From contig CAZRVM010000001.1 of NCBI GenBank assembly GCA_964603625.1, positions 1 through 64,000 of the forward strand: a stretch of DNA of 64,000 bases, given 5' to 3'. Each line of letters opens with the position of its first letter. The stretch's first letter is position 1. The DNA comes from HK-STAS-PATE-36 sp964603625 (lineage in GTDB: Bacteria > Patescibacteriota > Saccharimonadia > Saccharimonadales > JAGQNJ01). The notes beneath the pieces were generated by a model that did not search any database, was not told the origin of the DNA, and was given only the letters and a program-made list of their open reading frames with translations. Shown here one piece after another: positions 24,620 to 33,600 of the stretch. The position numbers were made by a program, and so were the translations under genes.

Positions 24620-24649
24620 ATACTAACATTTTCTCATTTTATCTGTCAA
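24620..24649 (-). promoter_or_regulatory. Promoter between rpsJ and rplC
   Basis: On the minus strand a perfect TTGACA (24644-24649), 18 nt, then TAGTAT (24620-24625). Transcription should begin near 24613, giving a ~97-nt leader that includes the hairpin at 24547-24603. It would allow the large S10-spc block to be transcribed separately from rpsJ and tuf. Confidence 0.55.
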
Positions 24650-24685
24650 CCTGTTGTTTATTTTACGCTAACTAAAAAACACTTT

Positions 24686-25018
24686 TTACATTTTAATTTC
24701 GGCATCACAACCAGCCGGTAAAGATAAGTTCATTAAATTCTCAATGGTTTTTGGGCTTGGATCTAGAACATCTATCAATCTTTTATGTATTCTCATCTCA
24801 AATTGCTCCCGACCCTTTTTGAATACATGGGGGCTTTTTACCACCGTGTATGATGTCCTATCCGTTGGAAGTGGTACTGGACCGGCAATAGTAGCTCCAG
24901 TTCTAAGTGCCGTTTCTACAATTTTTTTGGCTGATTGGTCAATTATTTTATGATCATAGGCCTTTAAACGAATTCTTATTCTTGCTTTGCTACTTTCTGA
25001 CTTTTTAGCTTCTGCCAT
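24686..25018 (-). CDS. rpsJ: Small ribosomal subunit protein uS10
   Basis: A 110-aa 30S head protein, also NusE in antitermination. RIRIRLKAYDHKIIDQSAKKIVETALRTGA near residue 13 and PLPTDRTSYTVVKSPHVFKKGREQFEMRIHKRLIDV are diagnostic. An AAAGGAG site lies 8 nt before the ATG. It follows tuf after a terminator and a gap of about 0.4 kb, and precedes rplC after 169 nt containing a new promoter. Confidence 0.97.
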   Translation of the reverse strand: MAEAKKSESSKARIRIRLKAYDHKIIDQSAKKIVETALRTGATIAGPVPLPTDRTSYTVVKSPHVFKKGREQFEMRIHKRLIDVLDPSPKTIENLMNLSLPAGCDAEIKM

Positions 25019-25374
25019 TTATGCTATCTCCTTTTGTTGTGATGTAACATCTTTGCAAAGTAATTTAACATTTGTAACGAGTTTTAATCATCACGATTAT
25101 TTTGTACCCATACATATTACAACATATTTAATACTTATTCAAATCATTATTAGAAACTGCCAGCCAAAAATTTCTGATTTTTTGTATTTATATTGTTTTT
25201 GAAGAATTACATTAGCATTGAAATAAGCAATAAGGAAAGTTTTGACTGCAAGTTTAGATGCCGTACATATATATATGATAGCAATTCCTACCACAATTTT
25301 TTTAGATACAGAGATAAATAGGATCTATATTTGAGTTTTAAAATGTTTGTATCCAGACTTTAAACTGCTTTTAA
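25019..25374. other. Gene-free stretch between tuf terminator and rpsJ
   Basis: An AT-rich gap with no convincing coding region on either strand. It must hold the rpsJ leader. A weak promoter-like pair (TTGTGG, 17 nt, TATATA on the minus strand near 25267-25295) and a bulged stem AAATCAGAAA/TTTC...TGATTT around 25141-25180 are the only structures I see. An uncharacterised S10 leader is possible. Confidence 0.4.
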
Positions 25375-25409
25375 TAAAAATTAAGACTCGAAATATATTT
25401 GAGTCTTAA
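25375..25409 (-). terminator. Terminator of tuf
   Basis: Perfect 9-bp arms TTAAGACTC (25381-25389) and GAGTCTTAA (25401-25409) with an 11-nt loop lie 22 nt after the tuf stop. On the minus strand the stem runs into TTTTTATT. It separates the str genes from rpsJ. Confidence 0.85.
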
Positions 25410-25431
25410 TTTCATTTGTCTGCAAGAAAGA

Positions 25432-26613
25432 TTATTTATTTATCTTGGTTACAACTCCAGCTCCAACCGTACGGCCACCTTCACGAATAGCAAAGCGCTG
25501 TCCTTGATCCATAGCAATAGGCTGAATCAGTTTAACTTTAAAAGTTACTGTGTCGCCCGGCATCACCATTTCTTTATCTGCAGGAAGTTCTACTTCTCCA
25601 GTTACATCAGTAGTCCTAAAGTAGAATTGTGGTTTATAACCCTTAAAGAATGGAGTATGGCGACCACCCTCTTCTTTAGTTAAAACATAAACTTCGGCAT
25701 CAAACTCAGTATGAGGATTAATTGTACCTGGTTTTGCTAAAACTTGACCGCGTTCAATATCATCGCGTTCAACACCGCGAAGTAAGATTCCAACATTATC
25801 ACCAGCTTGGCCTTGGTCAAGGTTCTTCTTAAACATTTCTACGCCAGTAACAACACTTTTCTTAGTGTCTCTAATTCCAACTATTTCTACTTCATCGTTA
25901 ATTTTAACGATACCCTGTTCTATACGACCAGTAGCAACCGTACCTCGCCCCTTAATAGAAAAGACATCTTCAATTGCCATCATAAATGGTTTGTCTAGAT
26001 CTCTCTTTGGCTCAGGGATGAAATCGTCCATTGCCTTAACTAGATCCATAACAGCATCCATATCTGACTCCGAGCCTTCTAATGCTTTTGTTGCGGAACC
26101 TTTGATAATAGGTGCGTCTTCGTCAAACCCATTCTTAGCAAGTAGTTCACGAACGTCCATTTCTACAAGTTCAACAAGTTCTGGATCAGCTAGGTCCATT
26201 TTATTTAAAAACACAACTATTTTTGGAACACCAACTTGACGAGCAAGCAAAACATGTTCTCTGGTTTGAGGCATAGGGCCATCTGCTGCTGAAACTACTA
26301 AAACAGCTCCATCTACTTGGGCTGCACCAGTAATCATATTCTTAATATAGTCGGCGTGACCTGGCATATCAACATGAGCGTAATGCCTTTTATCTGTCTC
26401 ATATTCTTGGTGAGACACAGCAATAGTTATGCCTCTCTGCTTTTCTTCAGGCGCATTATCAATTTGATCATAATTGATAGGTTTATTTATTTCACTTGGA
26501 AGTCGTTTAGACAGCGTGTGCGTAATTGCAGCCGTTAGAGTTGTTTTGCCATGGTCAACATGACCCATTGTACCTACATTTACATGAGGTTTGCTTCTAT
26601 CGAAGTCAGCCAT
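25432..26613 (-). CDS. tuf: Translation elongation factor Tu
   Basis: A 393-aa GTPase that delivers aminoacyl-tRNA to the ribosome. G1 is GHVDHGKTT near residue 19, G3 is DMPGHADY, where the usual Cys before Pro is Met, and G4 is NKMD. The switch region RGITI and the C-terminal EGGRTVGAGVVTKI are present. AAAGGAG precedes the ATG. A strong terminator follows. Confidence 0.98.
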   Translation of the reverse strand: MADFDRSKPHVNVGTMGHVDHGKTTLTAAITHTLSKRLPSEINKPINYDQIDNAPEEKQRGITIAVSHQEYETDKRHYAHVDMPGHADYIKNMITGAAQVDGAVLVVSAADGPMPQTREHVLLARQVGVPKIVVFLNKMDLADPELVELVEMDVRELLAKNGFDEDAPIIKGSATKALEGSESDMDAVMDLVKAMDDFIPEPKRDLDKPFMMAIEDVFSIKGRGTVATGRIEQGIVKINDEVEIVGIRDTKKSVVTGVEMFKKNLDQGQAGDNVGILLRGVERDDIERGQVLAKPGTINPHTEFDAEVYVLTKEEGGRHTPFFKGYKPQFYFRTTDVTGEVELPADKEMVMPGDTVTFKVKLIQPIAMDQGQRFAIREGGRTVGAGVVTKINK

Positions 26614-26725
26614 TATTTTAGCTCCTTTATTAAATTAATTTTATCTTGTAAATCTATATAATACTCACAAGAGATACTTATTAATATTATCTGAAAATAA
26701 CTATTTTGTAAAGCAAATTGAAGCA

Positions 26726-26929
26726 TTAAATTTCATCTGAGTTTTCTATCTTTTCTATTATAGGTTCGTCTACTCCAATGCTAACACTAAGTTGGGTAAA
26801 TGTATCGCTAATTTGGGCAACATGTTTAGTTAAAAGTTGCCCTATTCTTTTACTAAAACTTACCATAATTGATGAGTGCTGTTCTCTTATTTCAGACAAT
26901 GGAACAATTGATTCTCTTTTACTACTCAT
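26726..26929 (-). CDS. Small hypothetical protein between fusA and tuf (67 aa)
   Basis: Family not recognised. The ATG at 26929, 10 nt after the fusA stop, is preferred. A longer in-frame TTG start at 26962 would overlap fusA. The product is mostly helical-looking, with a Ser/Glu/Arg N-terminus (MSSKRESIVPLSEIREQHSS), a central amphipathic stretch and an acidic end (EPIIEKIENSDEI). There is no strong ribosome binding site, so translation is probably coupled to fusA. It is one of three unknown small genes interleaved in this str operon. Confidence 0.6.
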   Translation of the reverse strand: MSSKRESIVPLSEIREQHSSIMVSFSKRIGQLLTKHVAQISDTFTQLSVSIGVDEPIIEKIENSDEI

Positions 26930-26939
26930 AAAACTTAGC

Positions 26940-29027
26940 TTATTTAGAATTCTTTGCAACAATTGCCTCTGTTACATGATTTGGCACATCTGCATAATGG
27001 TCTAATTCCATGCTAGAACCAGCTCGACCTTGTGTCATAGATCTTAAGTTTGTTGTATAACCAAACATTTCTCCAAGAGGTACAAAAGCCGTAATTTCTT
27101 TAACACCAGCTGAAAGATCTTCCATTGATTCAACTCGTCCTCGTTTGCTATTTAAATCACCAATGACATCGCCCATAAAGTTCTCTGGTGTTACAACCAC
27201 GACCTTCATTATTGGCTCAAGTAAAACAGGGTTAGATCTTTTAACGCCCTCTTGCAAAGCCATACTTCCGGCAATTTTAAAAGCCATTTCACTAGAATCT
27301 ACATCATGATAACTTCCGTCATAAAGTTCAGCTTTGATATCTACTACCGGATAGCCTGCTAAAACACCATTAGCCATAGACTCCTCAATTCCTGCTTTTA
27401 CTGGATTAATATACTCAGCAGGCACCACTCCACCTTTGATTGAGTTGATGAATTCAAAACCTTTTCCTGCTTCATTTTGCGAAAGTCTTAACCAAACATG
27501 TCCATACTGGCCTCTACCGCCAGATTGTCGAATAAATTTACCTTCAACTTCGGTATTATCTTTTCTGATAGTTTCACGATAAGCAACTTGAGGCTGACCT
27601 ATATTAGCTTCAACATTGAACTCTCGCTTCATTCTGTCTACTAAAATTTCAAGGTGTAATTCTCCCATCCCAGATATAATGGTTTGCCCTGTTTCCTCGT
27701 CTACTTTAATTCTGAAAGTTGGGTCTTCTTCAGCAAGTCTCTGTAGTGCTAAACTCATTTTTTCTTGATCGGCCTTAGTTTTTGGCTCAATAGCAATACT
27801 TACGGGTGGCTCTGGAAAGGTAATACTTTCAAGTACTATCGGATTATTTTGATCACACAATGTATTACCAGTAGTTGTGCCTTTTAAGCCAACAATGGCA
27901 GCAATATCACCAGCCTCAACTTCTGTTACATCGTCTCGTTTATCTGCATGCAGGCGCACAATTCGACCAACTCGTTCTTTTTCTCCCGTGCTACTATTAA
28001 AAATATAAGATCCGGCTAAAATTTTTCCAGAATAAACTCTAAAATATGCTAATTTACCCACAAAAGGGTCAGATGTTATCTTAAAAGCTAATGCTGAAAA
28101 CGGCTCAGTAATGCTTGGTTTGCGTTCAATTTCTTCATCTGTTTTAGGATGCTTACCCCAAGTTGAGCCTACATCTAATGGACTTGGTAAAAAATCATTA
28201 ACCATATCTAATACTTTTTCAACAATTACACCTCGACCATCGCCACCTGTTACCGGAAAGAATTTGCCTGTTAAAGTTGCTGTTCTTATAGCTTGCTTAA
28301 CTTCTTCTTCGGTCAAGCCTTCTTCGCCTACTTCAAAATACTTTTCAAGCATTGTTTCGTCTTCAGCAACAGCATTTTCAATTAACAAGCTACGATATTT
28401 TTTAGCTTTTTCTAGCATATCTGCAGGGATTTCTCCTTCAACAAGTTCTTTATCGGAGAATTCTTTGTATGTATAGGATTTCATATTGATTAAATCCACT
28501 ACGCCATTGATAGACTGTTCAAAACCGATTGGCAAGTGAACTGGAAAAGCATGCTTGTTAAGTCTGTTATGAATAGAATCTAACGATTTATAGAAATCAC
28601 CACCCGTTTGATTAATCTTATTAATAAAGCAAATTCGTGGCACGCCGTATTTATCTGCCTGACGCCAAACTGTTTCACTTTGCGATTCAACACCCATTTT
28701 GCCATCAAAAACTACGCATGCTCCGTCTAGCACTCGCAAGGATCTTTCAACTTCAACTGTAAAATCAATATGCCCTGGTGTATCAATAATATTAATTTGG
28801 TGATTTTTCCAAAAACAAGTTACCGATGCAGCCACTATTGTAATACCACGCTCGCGTTCTTGTGCCATCCAGTCGGTAGTTGTTTCTCCCTCATGTACAG
28901 CACCAATTTTATGATTTAAACCAGTTCGGTACAGAATACCTTCAGTTGTGGTTGTTTTACCTGCATCAATATGGGCAATGATGCCCAAGTTGCGTATGTC
29001 TTTCATTTCTACTTTTTTATCTGCCAT
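26940..29027 (-). CDS. fusA: Translation elongation factor G
   Basis: A 695-aa GTPase that drives ribosomal translocation and recycling. G1 is AHIDAGKTTTTEG near residue 17, RGITIVAA marks switch I, DTPGHIDF is G3 and NKINQTGGD is the G4 region. Domains II-V follow, with VAYRETIRK and GEMFGYTTNLRSMTQGRA near the end. The length is normal. AAAGGAAA lies just before the ATG. Confidence 0.98.
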   Translation of the reverse strand: MADKKVEMKDIRNLGIIAHIDAGKTTTTEGILYRTGLNHKIGAVHEGETTTDWMAQERERGITIVAASVTCFWKNHQINIIDTPGHIDFTVEVERSLRVLDGACVVFDGKMGVESQSETVWRQADKYGVPRICFINKINQTGGDFYKSLDSIHNRLNKHAFPVHLPIGFEQSINGVVDLINMKSYTYKEFSDKELVEGEIPADMLEKAKKYRSLLIENAVAEDETMLEKYFEVGEEGLTEEEVKQAIRTATLTGKFFPVTGGDGRGVIVEKVLDMVNDFLPSPLDVGSTWGKHPKTDEEIERKPSITEPFSALAFKITSDPFVGKLAYFRVYSGKILAGSYIFNSSTGEKERVGRIVRLHADKRDDVTEVEAGDIAAIVGLKGTTTGNTLCDQNNPIVLESITFPEPPVSIAIEPKTKADQEKMSLALQRLAEEDPTFRIKVDEETGQTIISGMGELHLEILVDRMKREFNVEANIGQPQVAYRETIRKDNTEVEGKFIRQSGGRGQYGHVWLRLSQNEAGKGFEFINSIKGGVVPAEYINPVKAGIEESMANGVLAGYPVVDIKAELYDGSYHDVDSSEMAFKIAGSMALQEGVKRSNPVLLEPIMKVVVVTPENFMGDVIGDLNSKRGRVESMEDLSAGVKEITAFVPLGEMFGYTTNLRSMTQGRAGSSMELDHYADVPNHVTEAIVAKNSK

Positions 29028-29042
29028 GTTTTTCCTTTCTGT

Positions 29043-29381
29043 TTACTGATTGTTCCATTTATTTACAAATTGTTCTTTGTCTGAAATTCCACCAAGTATT
29101 GAAAGCATTAGATTTGTTGCATCTAGAACTATTACTAAATTTTCTTCAGGGCTACTTTTATCACCCCTAATCTCTTCATTAAAAACAATCGCTGTACAAT
29201 TTTTATCTGTAAATTCATGTTCGTACTTTAGCCCGCGATCAGTAATTGTAGAAAGTAAGCTTTCCGAATGTTCAAAAGGTGGCTCAATCCGAATATAGCC
29301 ATAATCAAATGTTTTTTCACAACCAACAACAGCGGTGTATTCACCATGTTCTAATTTGTGATCAATTTCAATAAGTGGCAT
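29043..29381 (-). CDS. Hypothetical protein between rpsG and fusA (112 aa)
   Basis: I do not recognise the family. It is an acidic, soluble-looking protein with two cysteines (Cys21 and Cys62), a mixed alpha/beta pattern and aromatic-rich strands (FDYGYIRIEPPFEHSES). It starts 8 nt after rpsG with an AGGT-type site, and fusA follows after 15 nt. It must therefore be expressed with the translation genes. A role linked to translation is only a guilt-by-association guess. Confidence 0.75.
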   Translation of the reverse strand: MPLIEIDHKLEHGEYTAVVGCEKTFDYGYIRIEPPFEHSESLLSTITDRGLKYEHEFTDKNCTAIVFNEEIRGDKSSPEENLVIVLDATNLMLSILGGISDKEQFVNKWNNQ

Positions 29382-29389
29382 TATTCTAA

Positions 29390-29866
29390 TTACCTGGCAA
29401 AGTGGGCAAAAGCTCGGTTGGCTTCAGCCATCTTATGAGTATCTTCACGCTTTTTAACTGCAATACCGGTGTTATTGTAAGCATCTGTAAGTTCTTGGGC
29501 AATCCTATCAACCATACTCATACCTTTATGACTTCTAGCCGATTGGACAAACCACATAATAGTTAAATGCTGTTGACGCTGACCTTTAACTTCAAAAGGA
29601 ATCTGATAGTTAGCACCACCAACTCTCCGTGAGCGCGTTTCGAGTTGTGGCTGGATATTTTTCATTGCTTGTTCAAAGATATCTAAAGGATTTTTGACTT
29701 TTAGTTTATCGGCAGATTTTTGCATTCCATCATACACTAATCTTTCGGCAAGTTGTTTTTTGCCATTAAGCATTACTCTATTGATAACCTTTTGAACCTG
29801 CACACTATTATAGATTCTATCTGGTTGAATATCTCTAATTAAAGACTTAGTTTTTTTTCTAGGCAT
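29390..29866 (-). CDS. rpsG: Small ribosomal subunit protein uS7
   Basis: A 158-aa primary 16S rRNA binder of the 30S head. VINRVMLNGKKQLAERLVYDGM near residue 25, the VGGANYQIPFEV motif near 83 and the terminal HKMAEANRAFAHFAR are diagnostic. AGGAGG precedes the ATG and lies inside the end of the upstream Cys-rich gene, which overlaps it by 8 nt. Confidence 0.97.
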   Translation of the reverse strand: MPRKKTKSLIRDIQPDRIYNSVQVQKVINRVMLNGKKQLAERLVYDGMQKSADKLKVKNPLDIFEQAMKNIQPQLETRSRRVGGANYQIPFEVKGQRQQHLTIMWFVQSARSHKGMSMVDRIAQELTDAYNNTGIAVKKREDTHKMAEANRAFAHFAR

Positions 29867-30110
29867 TTTTGCCTCCTACTTTCTTTATATAAGAAAAATA
29901 ATCATTATATTCATTGTCTTCCTTAGCAATAGCTTGAACCGCTAAAGATGCAAGCCCACATTGCAAACTAGGAATTGCTTCACATATATTATGACATTCA
30001 GACTTAAACGATCTTCCTGTAATTTCCACATATTGTTGATTATAATCACACTCACCACAATCAGGTAAAGTTACATTATAATCTTCGGTTATTGGATAAA
30101 ATTCAACCAT
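29859..30110 (-). CDS. Cysteine-containing small protein between rpsL and rpsG (83 aa)
   Basis: I do not recognise the family. The product has five cysteines, including CGEC at residues 18-21 and C-x3-C (about 39 and 43), plus one near 51, together with His40. This spacing could bind a metal or form disulfides, which stands out in a window where many zinc sites are lost. Its ATG overlaps the rpsL stop by one base and its end overlaps rpsG by 8 nt, so it is firmly embedded in the operon. The gene order rpsL-rpsG is otherwise almost universal. Confidence 0.75.
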   Translation of the reverse strand: MVEFYPITEDYNVTLPDCGECDYNQQYVEITGRSFKSECHNICEAIPSLQCGLASLAVQAIAKEDNEYNDYFSYIKKVGGKNA

Positions 30111-30523
30111 TATTTACCTGCCTTTTTTGTGCCATATTTAGAACGGCCTTGTTTTCGATTTTCAACACCCTGCAAATCTAAAGCTCCACGAACAATATGA
30201 TAGCGCACACCGGGCAAGTCTTTTACTCGGCCACCACGGATCATTACAACTGCGTGTTCTTGTAAGTTATGACCTTCTCCACCAATATAAGCCCATACTT
30301 CGTGGCCATTTTGCAACCTTACACGAGCTACTTTTCTAAGTGCCGAGTTAGGTTTCTTAGGTGTTTTAGTTGTTACCTTAACGCAAACGCCTCTTTTAAA
30401 TGGTGATGGCTTTTCATAGTTTTTAGTTTTCAAACTATTCACCACCCGGTGTAAAGCCGGTGATTTAGATTTTTTAATTGTTTTAGTTCTAGGTTTTCGA
30501 ACTAATTGATTGATAGTTGGCAC
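30110..30523 (-). CDS. rpsL: Small ribosomal subunit protein uS12
   Basis: A 137-aa decoding-centre protein. The TPKKPNSALRKVARV loop near residue 54 and GRVKDLPGVRYHIVRGALD near 98 keep the wild-type lysines whose mutation gives streptomycin resistance in other bacteria. The start is GTG, with AAAGGAG 6 nt upstream. A stem-loop lies about 30 nt before the start. Confidence 0.97.
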   Translation of the reverse strand: MPTINQLVRKPRTKTIKKSKSPALHRVVNSLKTKNYEKPSPFKRGVCVKVTTKTPKKPNSALRKVARVRLQNGHEVWAYIGGEGHNLQEHAVVMIRGGRVKDLPGVRYHIVRGALDLQGVENRKQGRSKYGTKKAGK

Positions 30524-30553
30524 TTGTTCTCCTTTTAAAGTTTGTAATCTACT

Positions 30554-30573
30554 GCAACATTTGCAAATGCCGC
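30554..30573 (-). promoter_or_regulatory. Stem-loop in the rpsL leader
   Basis: On the minus strand GCGGCATT-TGCA-AATGTTGC folds into an 8-bp hairpin (two G-U pairs) with a 4-nt loop, about 30 nt before the GTG of rpsL. It has no U-run and so is not a terminator. It could be an RNA-binding site for a ribosomal protein or a processing site after rpoC. Confidence 0.4.
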
Positions 30574-30619
30574 TGCAATGGCTCGGACTACTTAATTTAA
30601 CATATTGATTCTAACAGAT

Positions 30620-33600
30620 TTAAATATCTGTTGCAACCTCTGCTTCAGTTTCTTGTTGAGTATAGGCATTAAAACCTGTACCAACCGGAATTTTCCTACC
30701 CAAAATAACATTCTCTTTTAAGCCAAATAAACGATCTACTTTACCACTTGTTGCGGCTGATATCAAAACTCTAGTAGTATCCTGAAAACTTGCAGCACTA
30801 AGGAAAGATTCTGTAGATAATGACGCCTTAGTTATGCCTAAAAGCAACTGATTAAAGACAGCCGGAGCTTTATTTTCAGATTGCAATTTGTCATTTTCGG
30901 CCTGAACTGAGATTTTGCTAACAATATCACCAGTTACAAAATCACTATCTCCAGCATCTTCAATTTGCACTCGGCTAAACATCTGTCTTACGATTATTTC
31001 TAAGTGCTTTTCAGCAATATTTTGACCTTGAGAAGCAAAAATCATTAGCACTTCGTTCATTATATAACGCTGTGTAGCTTCTACGCCCTGAAGATTAATT
31101 AATTCATGCAAGTTGATTGATCCATTAGTTAGCCTTTCACCAGCAACAACTTCTTGACCATCCTTAACAAGTAATTGCTTGTTGCCTGGTATCTCATATT
31201 TTACTGATTTAGTTATATTTGGCTTTATTTGGATGCTCTTTTTTGTTACTTTAGCTATTCCTGCCACAGAAGCTATCAATGGATTCGCACCTTTTTCTTC
31301 TGATGCAATTACATCGCCGATATTCACTAAACTACCAGATTCAATATTTGCTGTTCTTTGTTCTAAAGCCAACTTAGTAGTTTCTGCTTCTTTGGCATTA
31401 ATTTCAACAACATAATGATCTCCATCTTCAGAAACTTTTACAACACCAGAAATATCTGTTAAATAAGCTTGACCTTTCGGTGTTCGAACTTCCAACAACT
31501 CTTCTACACGAGGTAAACCTTGAGTAATATCATCTGCTGCTGCCGATCCACCACCGTGGTACGCCCTAAGTGTTAGCTGAGTTCCAGGCTCACCAATACT
31601 CTGAGCTGCTATTACGCCAATAGGATGGTGATTCTCAACTAAACGACCCGTAGCTGGATCTATGCCATAGCTTTTACGGCTGACCCCTCTAACATTTTCA
31701 CAACTTAAGGCACTCATTATTTTCACACCATCAATATTACCGTCAGCTTCTATTTTGTTAGCAATTTCAGTGGTAATTAATGAACCTTTTTCAACCAACT
31801 TTCCAACATTTTCAGCTGCATATCTACCAGCCAGTCGAGATCCATAGCTAACACCAATCTCTTCAGCATCTTTCCTATAAATTGCAAAACCTGGATCATC
31901 TTCGTCTTCGTCAATCGTAAATACGTCTTGACTAACATCTACCAAACGCCTTGTTAAATAGCCAGAGTCAGCAGTTTTTAAGGCTGTATCGATCATGGTT
32001 TTTCTAGTTCCTCTGGTAGATGTGAAATATTCTAGCGAAGTTAAACCAGCTTTGTAAGCAGATTTGATTGGAAGCTCAATAGCTCTACCGGTTGTGTCCA
32101 TTGATACACCTAAAATACCGACCACCATTTTTACCTGGCCAATATTACCTCTAGCACCCGAAACAACCGCAATAGACATAGCGCCATCATCTTTGGCGAA
32201 TTGATCACTTAATGTTTGTTGCACATCGGCATCAATTTGTAGCCAATTCTCAACTGTTAATCGGTATCTCTCTTCTTCGGTAATGAATCCTTGATCATGT
32301 TGATCGCTAATTTGTGATGAATTCTGCTCTCCCTTTGCTATTATTGTATCCAACCCTTTAATTTCACTAAAGTCGTCCATACCAAGACTTAAACCTGACT
32401 TGGTCGCATATTTAAAGCCTAAATCTTTTAATTTGTCGGCAATTTCAGCCGTAATTTCTTGACCATACATCTCATATGCTAAAGCCATAGCACTAGCTAA
32501 TTTTTTCTTTGTCATTGCTTCATCTTGGAATGGGAAATCTTCTGGAAATATTTCATTGAACAAAATTCTACCTAAAGTTGTAGTTAAATTCTGACCTCTA
32601 AAGTTAATACTTACAAATGACTGAAGTCTAATTTGGCTTGCATCAAGTTTCATTAAAGCTTCATCAAGGCTTGATAGTTTTTGTACGTCACTAGCTTTAA
32701 TATCATTACGCTCATAAGTTAGGTAGTAACAACCCAAAACTATATCTTGTTCAATATGAAGAATTGGCGAACCATCAGCCGGTTTAAGCAGATTCTTGTT
32801 AGCAGCCATAATATCTTTAGCCTCTTTTTGCGCTAACTCAGTAAGCGGTAAATGGACCGCCATTTGATCACCGTCGAAATCGGCATTAAATCCTTTACAC
32901 ACCAATGGATGCAGTTGTATTGCCATACCCTCAATTAAGATTGGCTTAAAAGCCTGGACACTTAGTCTATGCAAAGATGGCGCTCTGTTAAGTAGTACAT
33001 ATTTACCACTAATAGCTTCGTCAAGTGCATCCCAAACAGGAGTTTCGCCCGCTTCAATCATTCTGGTAGCTGACCTTATATTATGTGCATATTCCTTTTC
33101 AATCAAACTACCAATAACAAATGGCTTAAATAGCTCGAGTGCCATCATTTTTGGCAATCCACACTGATCCATAGTTAGCTCTGGGCCTGCAACTATTACT
33201 GAACGACCAGAATAGTCAACTCTTTTACCAAGTAGATTCTGACGAAAACGGCCTTGCTTGCCTTTAAGCATATCACTTAAAGATTTTAGCCTTCGGCGTT
33301 GGCCAGTTGCGGCAACCGCTCTACCAGACCGAGCATTACCATTATCTATCAAAGCATCAACTGCCTCTTGAAGCATTCTTTGTTCATTACGCCGAATAAC
33401 TTCTGGAGCATTTAGTTCTATCAATTTCTTTAATCGATTATTGCGGTTGATAACTCGCCGATACAAATCATTTAAATCACTCGTTGCAAATCTTCCACCG
33501 GCTAGTTGTACCATCGGTCTCAAATCTGGAGGAATAACGGGCAGAACACTTACACACATTGAACTAGGTTTAATATCTGCACGATCCATACTTTCAAGCA

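Noticed and set aside
25865..26239. Plus-strand frame of 124 codons inside tuf
   Set aside because: It is antisense to highly conserved EF-Tu. The Ser/Ile/Thr-rich product is typical of shadow frames.
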